From contig JAFREE010000084.1 in assembly GCA_019400425.1 (NCBI GenBank), positions 42,208 through 106,207 of the forward strand: a stretch of 64,000 bases of DNA. The letters run 5' to 3'. Of the stretch, positions 45,601 to 56,578 are shown in pieces. Under the pieces are notes generated by a model. That model was not told where the DNA came from, made no database searches, and saw only the letters and a program-made list of their open reading frames with translations. How positions within the stretch are numbered: position 1 is the stretch's first letter; each line of letters opens with the position of its first letter. The position numbers and the translations under genes are program-made. This DNA comes from Hymenochaete sp. R1. Lineage: Eukaryota; Basidiomycota; Agaricomycetes; Hymenochaetales; Hymenochaetaceae.

Positions 45601-47773
45601 TTGCAGGTGGTTTCGGTGCTTCTTGCTCTTGCTCTTGCTCTTGCCCAGAGTTCGACGAGGTAGCAACATCTGAGTCGTGCGAACTTGCATTCACGTCAGT
45701 TTCGGCAACTCCTTCCTCTTCTTCAGTCGTACCCTCTCCAGCGCTTGTGGCGTTTTCCTGCACTTGCGACTCGCCCGGATCGTTCTGTGTCTGGAGAGAG
45801 GGAACCGTTGCAGCTGACGCCGACGCAGGGAACGTCGAAGGCTTCACCGTCGCCTGCGAGTTCGAGCTCGCCACCCGTTCCCGTTCCCTCTGCGCCTGTC
45901 CCAACAACGACTCGACCCCTAACAGCGCCGTCGCATCCTTCTCCTTCTCCCTTTCCTTATCCAGCTTCCTATCCAAGCTCTTCTTTGGCGGGGTCGGGGG
46001 TACCGGAGGGGGTTTCCCGAGCGTAAGCGCCGGCAGCGTCGACGATCGGACAGGTACTTTGCGAGAAGGCGGGGGCGGGGGCGAAGGAACTCTCGGCGCA
46101 GACCCAGGAATGAACTTCGTATCGTCCGCGCGCATTTCCTCCCCTTCCCTTTCCCGTTCCCCTTCCTCCAACTCCCTCCCAAGCACCGACCCCTTCCTCC
46201 CCACCGCTTTACCCTTCATCGCCTTCAACGCAGCCCTCAGCTCCGCAGGACCCGCCATCGGCATCTGCTGCGCCAACGCGTGCGTCGAGGCCGTCGCGCT
46301 CGCGAATGCCGACGCCGACGTAGACGCCGACGCGGAACCGGGGGTCAAGGGCGGACTGGGACTCGACATTGCAGTTTTGAAATCCGTCATGCTGCTTGAC
46401 GCGCTGGCGGGTGTCGTCGACGACGTCCCAGAATGCGGCGACCGTTCCTGGCTCTGAGCGTTCGCCTTGGAATTGGAACGCGCATTAGCGTTGGCGTTTG
46501 GTTGGGGCGCGTGTGCGAGGGTTGAGGGCCTCCGACCACGTTCCTCGCTTGCTTCTCGACCTCGCCCTCGCCCTCGCGAAGCCGACCCATCCCGATTCCG
46601 CGAGGGTGAAGACGACCGGGAACGTGACTGTGAAGGGACGTGTTTGCGAGGCAGTGAGGACCTCTTTGGCGCCCCGCCTGGCGTTGTGAGGTTGATGGAG
46701 GATTCGAGCGATTTGGCGAGTTGCGAGACGGACATCGCTCTGGACTCGCGCTGGTCCGTGTCTGCGTTTGCGACTGCGTCTTCAATGGAGATGTCGACTT
46801 CGACGTGCTCGTCGACGTCGTCGTCAGTCGAGGTTTTCCGTGCGTTTTCTCTTTGCTTGGCCTTCTCCGCTCTGACGGACGATGGCTTGAGACTGGACGC
46901 GAGGTTCGTAGCACTCACGAGCGCCGCCTTCAGCAGTGGTTTCGTATCCGATCCTCCTACCCCAGAGCCCGATCCAGAACCTCCATTCGATGCAAGAGAC
47001 GAGCTGGAGCCCATCCCCATCATCCCCGAGACCGTGTTATTGCGCTTAAGGCCAAGCTGCTTGGGCTTGGGCTTCGTCGGCGGTGGGGGCGACTTCTGGC
47101 GGTTCGCAAGGCCATTGGGCTTTGCCACTGGCGCAGAGAAGCTTGTTGGGGGTGAGCTTGGGGGATTGAGCGGCGGAGAAGACGGTTCATCTGATGTAGA
47201 CGTAACAGTAGCAGCAGCAGCATCATTTGTAGACGGTGTAATTGACGTCAATGCACCAGGAGAGTTCTTCCCATTTAGACCTCTTGTCGATAGCGAGTTG
47301 TTCCGTTTGAGCTGGCTTGGGCTGCTCGTTCCCGACGGCGTCGCTGCTGAGGCTAAGATGGAGGACAGCGAGGACACGACGCCAGCGCTCGCGCTCCGTG
47401 CGTGAAGGCCTCCTATCGGTTTTGCTCCCGCACCGCCAAACCCTCCCCCGCTACTGCCACCCCCGCCACCACCTCCCTGGCGCTTCTGAAGGAGAATGGG
47501 ACTTAGATTTGGAGAATTCATCAATGGCGGCGTTGGTAAGGGAGGCATAGGAGGAGGTGGAGGTGGTGCGGGAGGGGCATCACCATTCACACCTCCCAGT
47601 GCAGGTTCATCGGACACTTCATTTGCGCTAGGACCCCCGTTCATCACATTCTTCAGCTTTGTCGGCGTCGAAGATACAGCAGATGGGTCCTTGTAAAAGA
47701 GATGGTCGTCGTCTGACTCCGTGTCGGGCGGTGTTGGGGGAAGAGGGCGTGTAGGTGCCCGAGCGCGAGGCAT
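42633..47773 (-). CDS. Large proline-rich protein with BBC1/AIM3-type C-terminal domain, four exons
   Basis: Exons 47773-45202, 45114-44689, 44595-42719 and 42656-42633 give 1632 aa. About 1300 N-terminal residues are disordered: polyproline (PAPPPPPPMPPLPTPP), Ser-rich and acidic stretches, typical ligands for SH3 and profilin. The last about 190 residues form a globular domain: DALLDLWGRIGVYISDAA, GDGTYPGFV, IMPGDVVVLQNALFKG, VRVYQANQHVGVQTVEYVSY and DLKSGTIKIF. I recognise this as the C-terminal domain of the myosin tail-interacting BBC1/MTI1 and AIM3 actin-patch proteins. The expected N-terminal SH3 of BBC1 is absent. The 87-bp intron 45201-45115 is a multiple of three and open, so it could be retained. 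Likely role: cortical actin patch or endocytosis scaffold. Confidence 0.82.
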
Positions 47774-48285
47774 ATCGTTGTCGTTGCTGTCGTCGTAGTT
47801 AAAGCAGAATATTTATACAGAGGAAAGTCGTTGATGTTGTTCGTTGTCGATGTCGTGGATGTCGAGGGTCAGAGCGAGGGTGGAGAGAGGGAGCGTGGGG
47901 GACGAGTGGGAAGCGTCGAGAGAGAGTTTGGCGAGCTGGCACGATGGCTGCAACTTGAGAGCGCCTCGTGCTTGAATACCGCGTGTCCTCAACCAACCAC
48001 CATCTCACAACACACTGGCACTGGCAACAGCACACAGCCAGGAAACGAGCGAGCTGGATCATGTCGTCGTCGTCGTCGTCGACAACGTCGAGCGTAAGTT
48101 TGCTTTGCGGTAGTCTTTGAAGTAAAGTGAGCACTCCGACTTGAGTCTTTCTGGGAGTCTTTTTTTTAATAAAGTAAATAAAAAAATAAAAATGCATCTG
48201 TTCACTGTTCACTACGATGCTGGTTCTGGTCTCTGCTTACACCGCCCGACAACCTACGAATATGAATCTGCACAAACTAGTTAAA
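47774..48285. other. Intergenic, 512 bp
   Basis: Promoter of the large BBC1/AIM3-domain gene and 3' flank of the next minus-strand gene. I looked for a missing SH3-coding exon here and saw none. Contains CGTCGT repeats at about 48062-48080. Confidence 0.5.
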
Positions 48286-48756
48286 CTACTTACTGGGAGC
48301 AGGATCAGCTTCAAGTTGATCCTTCTCGCTCTTCTCCGACTCCGACTCCTCCAAGTCGATGTGGCCAGTGGCCCTCCGCTCCTTGACCTGCTTGACGGCC
48401 TCCTTCCCGCCAACCTCAAAGACCATCGCATCCAGCGCCTTAAAAAACTCTTTCTCCCGCTTGTTATACCCCTTCCGACAGTCTTTGATCTCTCTCTGAC
48501 GGTCGTCTCTTTCCTTAATGCCCTCCCACCCCCTCGGTGCAAAGGCATTCGAGATTCCACGAGTCATAATCTGTTCCGACCTCTTGGCACTGTTCATCCC
48601 CCCCAGCGCTTCCTCCGCCTTCGGTGAGAGCTTGAACTCGCGCCCATTGGACTCGTAGACCTCTTTCACCGTGCCCACTCGAAGGTCAATCTGATTGGCT
48701 TCCCAGTTGCCCTCGATGAGATTCTTCGAGTAGTCAGCTTTCGGCTTCACGGGCAT
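48286..48756 (-). CDS. Hypothetical protein, 156 aa, single exon
   Basis: Not recognised. Highly charged, no Cys, no membrane segment. Reads MPVKPKADYSKN..., GTVKEVYESNG, a helical stretch SPKAEEALGGMNSAKRSEQIMT, a basic DDRQREIKDCRKGYNKREKEFF segment and an acidic C-terminus (DLEESESEKSEKDQ). Helical content and composition suggest a small soluble, possibly nuclear protein. It lies between two minus-strand genes that both look like actin-patch scaffold parts, but it has no visible link to them. Confidence 0.6.
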   Translation of the reverse strand: MPVKPKADYSKNLIEGNWEANQIDLRVGTVKEVYESNGREFKLSPKAEEALGGMNSAKRSEQIMTRGISNAFAPRGWEGIKERDDRQREIKDCRKGYNKREKEFFKALDAMVFEVGGKEAVKQVKERRATGHIDLEESESEKSEKDQLEADPAPSK

Positions 48757-50051
48757 ATCTATCCGCTAGCAGATCTATGCAAGTTGGTCGTCTGATAGGG
48801 AGGGAGGGGAGCTGGAGCTGGAGGGTTTCAGGGAGCTACGAATGGAAGAGGTCGTTTGCGGGATTCTGCGCAATCTGGCAGAAAGAGGCTTGTATTTATC
48901 CCTCAGGGCCAGACTCCAGAGACGGGCTTCATGTTTGCATCTTTCCAGTCTTGGATCAGTACTTGTGAGATTATGCTTAGTGAATGCCGCAGAAAATGAG
49001 AAATTTCAACCCGCAAAGGAGCCAAACCAATAGTATGTAGAGGGAGAGGGGTGAGCCTGAGTGGGTCGCTTTGCCGTTCTAAATCAGGTCATAGGCCCCC
49101 TGATGAGAAGCACACTTCCTGCATTAGGCTGCATAGATATTGCGCTAGTGGTCGATAAGTAACAACTAGTACTTTGAATGGTCAAACCTGGGAGCCCATA
49201 CATATCGAAGACGCAAAAGGAAGCACAAGTGAGAACTCGAAGAAGGATCATAAACTTTGAAATCAAGCCGAACTTGAAAGCAATATGACTAGATTCATAT
49301 TCATCGGCGGAGTACTAGTAGCGACTTTGCTCTCAGAAATCACATCACCGGCAGGCTGCAGCAGCGCAAAGGAATCTAACTAAAATGAAGGTGTATCACT
49401 GGTAGTCCAGTCCTGGTCAAGAACATTCAAGTGACCGGTTCCTCCATGGCGCAAAGACAAAGACCTAGTCCAACTACGGATTCGGGTTTACGAGAGATAA
49501 CAAAAAATCAACATTCAAGACGAAGTTCGGCCAGGACATCAACGCAAGCTACTAAGTGGCGCTCACGCTCACCTCGTCTGATATGCACCCACCTTTTCCT
49601 TTTCAATGATCAGCCCCGTACCTGAAGCGAGTCCAGTTCAAGTTTGCGCTGGTCGAGTTTGTTGGCGCTGGTAGACTCGAGTTGAGAATGTGGATGTGAA
49701 GAACCATGATCATGAACGGCCCTCGAGTTCAAGTTGCGCTGGTTCCTGATAAAAATAGATGATTTTCAATGTTCGCAACACATGGGATGGGGACAGAAAG
49801 CCCCTCATCGTCGAAGTAAAGCTAGCCCCGAACGCACAGAGCAAGTCATAACCAAGCTCCATTGATTACCGAGTTTCACGTCTAGTTTCACAAATACATA
49901 CACATCGTTTCATGTTATCTTTCTTGTACAAGAAGTTTTGTCCGTTCCTGCACAAAATGCTACGAGTTAGAAAGACAAAAACAAAGAAGAAAGGAGAATA
50001 ATCTGACCCCATTCCAACTCGAAAACAAACAAACGTCGTTGATCGTATACC
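48757..50051. other. Intergenic, 1.3 kb
   Basis: Between two minus-strand genes. Short ORFs only. Contains the 14-mer GGCGGAGTACTAGT at 49306-49319, which recurs at 59995-60008. No gene recognised. Confidence 0.45.
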
Positions 50052-51805
50052 TTACACCACCTGCTCACCCTTCTTGCCCGCCTTCGACTTGCGATCATCA
50101 TCAGACTCCCCATCAACAGCATCTTTCGCATCCTTCTCGAATTTACCGTCGTCTATATCCTCAGCAATGTCCTCAGCAAAGTCAGCAGGCTGAGGGCTTT
50201 CCGCCTTAGACGGGAACGGAACATCCGTAGGGAAAGGTATCTGCGTCGAGGAAGGAGAGCGTTCTTCATCGTAATGACTGCCGCCGTGAGTGGGTTCGTG
50301 TCCGGAGCCGGACCTAGCTTTGGATTTGAGCGGAGGAGGTGGAAGAGCAGAGTCGTCTTCTCCATCAGCCTGAAGCTCTTCGTCTTCGGCTGCGTTGGCA
50401 ATGTCTGAGTGCTTCGCATTAATGTTCTGTTCGTCTACCTCGGGCGACTCTTCGTTCGTGGCGTAGTCATCGACTTCTGGCTCTTGGTCGCGGTCTGGTA
50501 CTGCCTCTGCATCCGCCTCCGCTTCGTCTTCTTCCGCCCTTGGGGCAGATAAAAAGTTGAGACCTCCCGACTTGGCAATCCTTTCCGCGATCCGCTTCCG
50601 TCTTGCAGCTGCCTCCTCTTCCGTTTCCTCTTTGTCCTCTTCGACCTCCTCGGTCTCTTTGGCTCCCGACGCAGAAGAATCGAGCTTTTGCTCGTCTCGT
50701 TCTGCAGTCTCCACGGGCGGGGTAGCATCCACGGACCCAGAGACCTCTGGTAGTCCAGTCTCGCTTGTTGCGGGAGGCGAAAGCGTGAGATCAGTTTGAG
50801 ATGCGCCAGCCTCAGGAGATTTGGGTGGACGGCGCCTGGGCGGGCCAGCTCGACGTGGACCGGAAGGGATGGGCATCGATGCGGGTGGACTCTTGACGGA
50901 GGAAGACTCAGAGACGAGAGAGGTCTGAGAGGGCGCTGTTTGTGGCGATGGAGCGCGAACAAATTAGTAGACATGATATCAATGAGACCGTGGAAGCGCT
51001 TGCCTTTGGGAAGATCGATCTTCATACCTTCCGCGTTTGCAGCAGCAGATGGTTCACCCTCTGAATCGCCTGATGCTAGTGGACACAATGAACGCATCAA
51101 TACAAAATAAAGGATAAACCGGTGTAAAAACGTACCCTGCTTCGTCGCTTTCGACTTGGATGCATATACTGGCGGCGGGGCCATCCCGAATCGCGCCCCG
51201 CCCAGCTTGGCCATTCTAGCCGCGATGGCAGCCCTTCTCTTCCTTTCCTCCTCTTCACCTTCATCATCGCCTTCAGCTTGCTCACCTTCTCCAGGACCAA
51301 CCGCATCGTCCCCGCTCGTTCTCCTCGCTGGTCCAAGCTCTCGCTGGCCCTCGGATCCGGGTGACTTCACGTCCGGCGCCGAGTCTTCCACATCTCCATG
51401 GTCGTCTTCTGCCTCCGATGCTGATGCACCAACGGCTACAGCTGGAGCCTGCGTTTCACTCGGAATCTTCCATTTTGGTTCCGCTTTCTTTGGTGGAGGA
51501 GGCGCAGGCACCGGTACACCGAATCCTCCACGCCCCTGTAACGCGGCCATCCGCTCCTTCAAGCTCATTTTCGCAACTCCCTCTGTCGCATCGGACGCTT
51601 CTCCTTCATTCTGTGCTTGAGACACCGCTACGTTCGATCCTGGAGGTGGTGGTGAGCGCTCTCGAGGCTTCCATTGGACATGCCCTGGTTTCGGGCGAGG
51701 GGCCCGATCGGGAGGTGCAGATGGGGTGGAATCCTGCTTGTTCTCGAAGGCAGCGATACGGTCACGTAAAGAACCTACTTTACGCTGAGCTGGCTGTTCT
51801 GACAT
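50052..51805 (-). CDS. Disordered scaffold-like protein with BBC1-type central motifs, three exons
   Basis: Exons 51805-51136, 51075-50989 and 50935-50052 give 546 aa. Almost entirely disordered, acidic and Pro/Ser-rich, with short helical motifs: SLRDRIAAFENKQ near the start, MSLKERMAALQGRGGFG, KKAEPKWKIP, RRAAIAARMAKLGGARFGM and ARRKRIAERIAKSGG. These repeats of (K/R)ERxAALQ and RRxAIAxRMAKLGG resemble the linker of fungal BBC1/MTI1 actin-patch proteins, from memory. There is no SH3 and no C-terminal BBC1 domain here, whereas the gene at 42633-47773 has the latter. The second intron uses a weak donor (GTCTCA), so that junction is less certain. Function by inference: cytoskeletal adaptor. 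Confidence 0.62.
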
Positions 51806-52405
51806 GACTTCAGTCGGAAAGGTAAAGCTGACTTGGTTGCCGTTGTCCTGCGTGTGTTCGTCGTCGTGTTCGTCGTCGTGAAGACCATGGAGAGGGTTGC
51901 GCTCAATGAGTGCATGCACCGCACACGTGCAGATCATTTGGGATCGTCACACGCATACAAGCAGTGAGCTTGGAAAGAACTCGAAAACACTGCATGAACT
52001 CGACAACTATCTCCCTTTAACAAATTTTCAGTACTTTTTCTCTAATTGATCTGGATGTTAACAATAGGAAATTGCTCTACGTCCTCAAGATCCTTGTTAT
52101 CATTCGTAGTGATGATACTACCGGACCTTTGACGCAATAAGCAATCCTTTTCCGCAATGCAATGTGAGATACGCAAAATGGTATAATAAGGGATGTCAGA
52201 AACGCCCATTTCATGTAGGCCTCCTCATTCTCTTTACACCCCGTTCTCTGAAAGGTTTAGTGAAGGTGCGTTGTCCTACATCGTTAAATAACCCACGACC
52301 AAGCTTACCCAAGTCCGTAGATAGCTCGAATCCTAGTCTGGTGCTTTCCTCACAGACACTCAATCCCTCGCCACACGTATACCTCACAGACGTTCTGCTG
52401 CCATT
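51806..52405. other. Divergent intergenic region, 600 bp
   Basis: Shared upstream region of the 50052 gene (-) and FLVDD copy 7 (+). No coding motif. Confidence 0.5.
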
Positions 52406-53584
52406 ATGTCCAGGAGCGGCGATAAACGCAAGCACCCGGACGCCATGCCGGATTCCACGAATGATGGCCATCGTGATCCTCCAGCTCTCCGAGAATCAGC
52501 TCCAGCGTATGACATGGACTGGCTCAGGAAGAGTGTAAACGAATTCTGCGACCGTCTGGACAAGCCTGAACATCTAGACGAGCGAAATAACCTTGTCATG
52601 GAGCGGAGCATCATGAATCACAGAAACATCAATACGACACATTCTCTTCAGGCAACAATGAAATACGTGCAAAACGCCGCCGATTATTTTCTGTCTGAGA
52701 AAAATAAGGATAGTGAAACCAAGTTCGAAGCTGCTCGTCTCTGGCTACGGGTCCAGCATTCCTTCTTTCTGCTTGTCATGGATTCTTTCCTCTTTTTCAT
52801 TCAAAATCCAAACCATGGCAACGACGAGCATAAAACAGAGTTGAGGCAGAACAAGAGAAGGAGGGAATGCCACATGTGGGAGGTGTACAACACCTACGTT
52901 GTCAATCTTCGAAAGCAGTTGCAGGAGGCAGTCGACAGTGGCGATAATAAACGAAGACTGCTCTGTTTGGAGTGTCGAAATTCCGTCATGAAGAACCACG
53001 GTGGCTTCGTAAATGGTGCAGGTGAGTGGTTTATACTTCTACGTTGCGTTTGTACATGTATATAATGTCTGATCATCACCATAGGTTGGCCGCCAGAGAA
53101 GATCTTTGAGAGCTCACCCGATGTGCTACTTCTCGCAGACCTTTACCGTGTGGCAGCGGAGAGGTTCATACTTTTGATTCAATCCGAGAATGCAAAAGTT
53201 CCCAGAGTATTGGGCTATAGCCACTCGCACATCTCTCAAAGCCTGGAGAATTTTAAGAAACTCGATAAGATGGCCGACGAGACGCAGGTGGCTCGAGAAC
53301 TATTCCTCGTGGACGATACGTACTACAAGGTCATGCTAGAAGCAAAGTTCAACCTGATTCGTAAACGCGAAGAGAGCAGTGATTCTCTATCCACGCCTGA
53401 TCGAACGAACGTGAAGATGTACAAAGACGAAATAAAGGCGTTGATCGTGAAGCGCCGGGACCGACAGATGGAACGCAGGAAAGAAATTGAAAGGTCTGAG
53501 AATATGCAGGAGGTGGAGGAGCTGAAGAAAGAGCTTGCTTCGCTAGAAGAAGAGGTCCAGCAGCAGACTAATACTATCGCCTGA
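52406..53584 (+). CDS. FLVDD family, copy 7 (two exons, unknown function)
   Basis: Unrecognised protein of 371 aa from exons 52406-53021 and 53085-53584; the 63-bp phase-1 intron (GTGAGTGG...CCATAG) joins GAGWPPEKIF. Family features in order: MSRSGDKRKHPDA basic start, HRDPPALRES (shared with copies 1 and 3), HSFFLLVMDSFLFFI, CHMWEVYNTYVVNL, YRVAAERFIL, ARELFLVDDTYYKVMLEAKF and a coiled-coil tail (EVEELKKELASLEEEVQQQ). The PPALRE motif groups it with copies 1 and 3 rather than 2, 4 and 5. An unrelated-looking orphan ORF follows 370 bp downstream on the same strand. Confidence 0.87.
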
Positions 53585-53957
53585 AAGTACAAATAAGACC
53601 AGGCCGACTCATGGATCTTAGCCGCGTGAGCTACTTCTTTACTTGTGCTGCTTATGCCTCGTTCTTTATTGAGTTAGCGGCGTATGTAACGTATTCAAGC
53701 AATGAGCAATGCATCCTTTCCCATGTGCATGATGGTGTGTGCCAAAAATAGGATTCTTGGATGAAAGATCTTTTTGCGACGTCGCGTATCCTCCTAGCGA
53801 TGCTTTAAGCCTGGTCAAGTTAGATTATTCAATTGTAAGATGCAAATTTTTAAGCCACTAAGCCTTATGGGTCGGTATCCCTTTGCATAATTTTGCAGGT
53901 TTTGTATTTTGCAAGGCATTGTTCCTAGCGGGGCTTCGCGCTATTAAGGCAGAAAGA
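53585..53957. other. Spacer between FLVDD copy 7 and the orphan ORF
   Basis: 373 bp. The orphan ORF is open upstream to 53883, so its true start may lie in the last 75 bp. No other feature. Confidence 0.5.
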
Positions 53958-54617
53958 ATGACATCGAATCTCCCTGGACCCAATTGTCCTTCGTTCAGCC
54001 CACAAGTCTACTCCCCTCCTACAATAAACGATCTGATGGGGGTTATTCAGTATCTAGACAGCTCCGTTGGGGTAGAAACCGGACACGGTCGTAGAAAAGT
54101 CGAAGACCTACGTTCCACATTCAGCCTCATCATTTCAATTAAGCGCCCTGACCACCCAGATCCGTGTCGTCATACTTGGGAAGGAGAACGTACTGACATC
54201 GGGCTGGTGTACAACCTTGCGCAGATTCACCACCACTGGGAAATGGATGGTCACTTGCGCCAGAAATGCAAAGATATCCTTCACCGCCAAAAGAAGGACA
54301 TTGCTGTCTGTTTCCCTGATGGTACTCACCCACTGACGAAGATCGGGGCCATTCTCACAATGGAGTGCATGTGTTTCGATGTGTCCGTTGAGCAAGCTAT
54401 GTCTAAAGTGCTGGTCAGCGATGCTTTCGATACTTTTCATGCCGACATCAAGTCTCCACCCGCCCTCTTCCATGAGATCCAGCGCATTGCCAAACTCAAG
54501 GCAGGGGAGGAGAAAGCATGGTTCACTCTTGTCACCCGCGTTCAGGATTCGTTGAAGGAGGCTGAGAGAGGACCCGCTGATAACGGTAAGACCGATGGTC
54601 AGAAAGTTCAAAAGTAG
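53958..54617 (+). CDS. Orphan single-exon protein, 219 aa, beside FLVDD copy 7
   Basis: Not recognised. The start MTSNLPGPN is preferred, being a compact polar N-terminus; an in-frame ATG at 53883 would add 25 hydrophobic residues. The middle has paired aromatic/His stretches (YNLAQIHHHWEMDGHLRQ) and a Cys-containing segment (LTMECMCFDVS), and the end is charged (KLKAGEEKAWF...RVQDSLKEAERG). It faintly recalls family exon 2 (a YRAAANWHL-like place, a VSDAFD-like place), but I cannot claim homology. It could be a remote, intronless relative or an independent orphan. Confidence 0.6.
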   Translation: MTSNLPGPNCPSFSPQVYSPPTINDLMGVIQYLDSSVGVETGHGRRKVEDLRSTFSLIISIKRPDHPDPCRHTWEGERTDIGLVYNLAQIHHHWEMDGHLRQKCKDILHRQKKDIAVCFPDGTHPLTKIGAILTMECMCFDVSVEQAMSKVLVSDAFDTFHADIKSPPALFHEIQRIAKLKAGEEKAWFTLVTRVQDSLKEAERGPADNGKTDGQKVQK

Positions 54618-55152
54618 CGTAGTGTTGCGTCTATGTCCGTACGACGCATTCTCTCACTGTATCGTCTCGTATCGTTGTCTACTTTTACCATTATAATCTT
54701 TCTTCTGTCGTTATTGAACAGCAGGGTATTGTATTAGATACCGCTCACTTAAGAGCTCGTGAAAACCTGAGGTATTCAATCATGAGGCCTGTATACTCAG
54801 TCAGCTTTTAACAATGCGCAGACTGAGCCAATAGATCTCGATTAGCCTTTCCGACTACCGTAATGAGATGGACGTTCACAGCGCACCAGTTTAAAAGAGC
54901 AGAGCGCCGCTTCCGAATAAAGAACACCAGACGTTCAGGTCGATGGCCAAAACTCGTAATCTTTGCGACTTGACTGGTGTGCAATGGGAGATGACACATC
55001 AACACCTTTTCTGCAAAGAATGATATCACATTCTCTTCAGTTTTTCTCTTCACGATGCCTATTACAGATATTTCAGGTTTACACGGCCGGTTATACACTA
55101 CCGCAGATTCCAGACACTTTGTTGTTCATGTCGAGCCCGTTTCGGAAAACGT
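54618..55152. other. Convergent intergenic region, 535 bp
   Basis: 3' ends of the orphan ORF (+) and deoxyhypusine hydroxylase (-). No gene seen. Confidence 0.5.
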
Positions 55153-56564
55153 TCAGGCGACAATAGCTTGCGGAACCACCGGAAGCTCCGTCCCCGTCTT
55201 CTGAAGCCCATCAGCATACTGGAATTGGTCGGAGTTTTCGTACTGCAACGAAATCAGTACCATTTTGTTTATTTTGTTAGGAGCTTGCTCGTCTACGACG
55301 GAAGGGCAACGCACCTCATACATATCCAACGCCACTACACAACTCTCCTTCACTACCCTAGGAGCATCCGAGCGCGTAGCCCACGCTTTCAGTACAGGCA
55401 AGACCTCTGGCGTCGCAATTCCGCCAAGCGCTTCCGCAGCTTCGTGTCGAACCATGTCCTGCTCCGAAGAATCTTCAAGGACGCGCATTAGGGATGGGAC
55501 GGAGTGTGGGGAAAGAAGTTGGCCGAAGACAAAGGCGATCTCGTGTCTTAAGTATAAGAAAATTTAGAACGGATCAATCCACTGAATAAATTGATAAAAG
55601 AAGGTACGCACTTGAATAAAGCACTGTCGTCTGCAAACCCAGCCGCAAGCGCGTCGACTGCTTCGTTCGACCCGACATTACGCAGCCCAAACATGGCCCT
55701 GTATCGTTCGAAGAGGGGTAGATTCGTATCGAGCAAAGTCTTTCGAAGACTTCCAACATCAGCTGGGGAGTCAGTTTCAGGTTTATCGAGGTTGGAAATG
55801 AGAGAAGAGGAAGGTGGCGCAGGGTCGACGGAGGTGTATGTCCTTTATGATATTCAAATAAAATGTCTCCCGTCTTAGCCTACTTTGATGAGTGGAGAGT
55901 GAGCTACTCACTGGGTTTCAGATCGTGTTTGCTGATGATGCCGTTGTCCTTCGTCAGTTTGGGCCCATTCGATCCGTGCCAACGCGATCTCGCACGTCTC
56001 GCGTACTGACCGATTCGAGTCAGTAAGATGAACTTTCAGAACAGGCATCGATTTTGGCGACGAAATAGCTCCCATAGCTTCTGCTGCCTGACACGAATAA
56101 GTTTGGGATAATGAGAGAAGGCGGGACAAACTCACTTCATGACGAACCATTGGGTCTTCGTTCACGTCAGCCAAGACAGCCTGAAGCACTGGAAGCGCCT
56201 TTTCGTCACCCATTTGACCCAGACAGTATGCCAGCTCATGCTTGAGTAGCGCCGACTCGTCTTTCAGACCTAAGCGATGAAGAAGCGTGAGCAAAACCGT
56301 GCTGTCCACGATCGCCACTTGGTGCTCACCTTCAGAAATGATCTCAATTGCTCGTTCATTTTTCAAGCTCTTGAGCGTGAACAAAGCTCTGAATCGTTCG
56401 TGTAAGGGCACATTGTTTGAGATGTTGAGGAGAGAGGCCCTGAGGGAAGTGTATGCGTCGTCCGAGACGTCCATCGCTAAGTTCCAGTCGTTGATGCGCA
56501 AGCCGCTGCCGCTGCTAATTTTTTGGTCGATCACCTCTTGAACCGCATCTATATCCACCCTCAC
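55153..56564 (-). CDS. LIA1: Deoxyhypusine hydroxylase, six exons
   Basis: Exons 56564-56330, 56269-56136, 56087-55912, 55842-55612, 55546-55315 and 55242-55153 give 365 aa; all junctions keep frame. The enzyme hydroxylates deoxyhypusine on translation factor eIF5A with a di-iron centre held between two HEAT-repeat arms. All four His-Glu pairs are present: [12 protein letters not shown] and [11 protein letters not shown] in the N-terminal arm, [11 protein letters not shown] and [12 protein letters not shown] in the C-terminal arm. The matching repeats ([15 protein letters not shown] and [15 protein letters not shown]) show the internal duplication typical of the family. A variable 35-residue linker joins the arms. 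The start codon lies 14 bp from the start of the divergent MRT4 gene. Confidence 0.95.
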
Positions 56565-56578
56565 TGACCCTCACCACA
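56565..56578. promoter_or_regulatory. 14-bp gap between divergent start codons (DOHH / MRT4)
   Basis: The two ATGs point away from each other with only 14 bp between them. Transcription start sites must therefore lie inside the neighbour's gene, or the 5' UTRs are nearly absent or overlap. Confidence 0.8.

Noticed and set aside
1843..53584. FLVDD family as a transposable-element protein or transposase
   Set aside because: No terminal repeats or target-site duplications were seen around the copies, no DDE/DDD, reverse-transcriptase or helicase motifs, and flanks differ between most copies. A conserved spliceosomal intron argues for ordinary host genes.
1843..53584. FLVDD family as HET, NACHT/NLR or F-box proteins
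   Set aside because: These are common expanded fungal families, but no P-loop, no F-box LPxE-type start and no HET motifs are visible; the proteins look helical and coiled-coil throughout.
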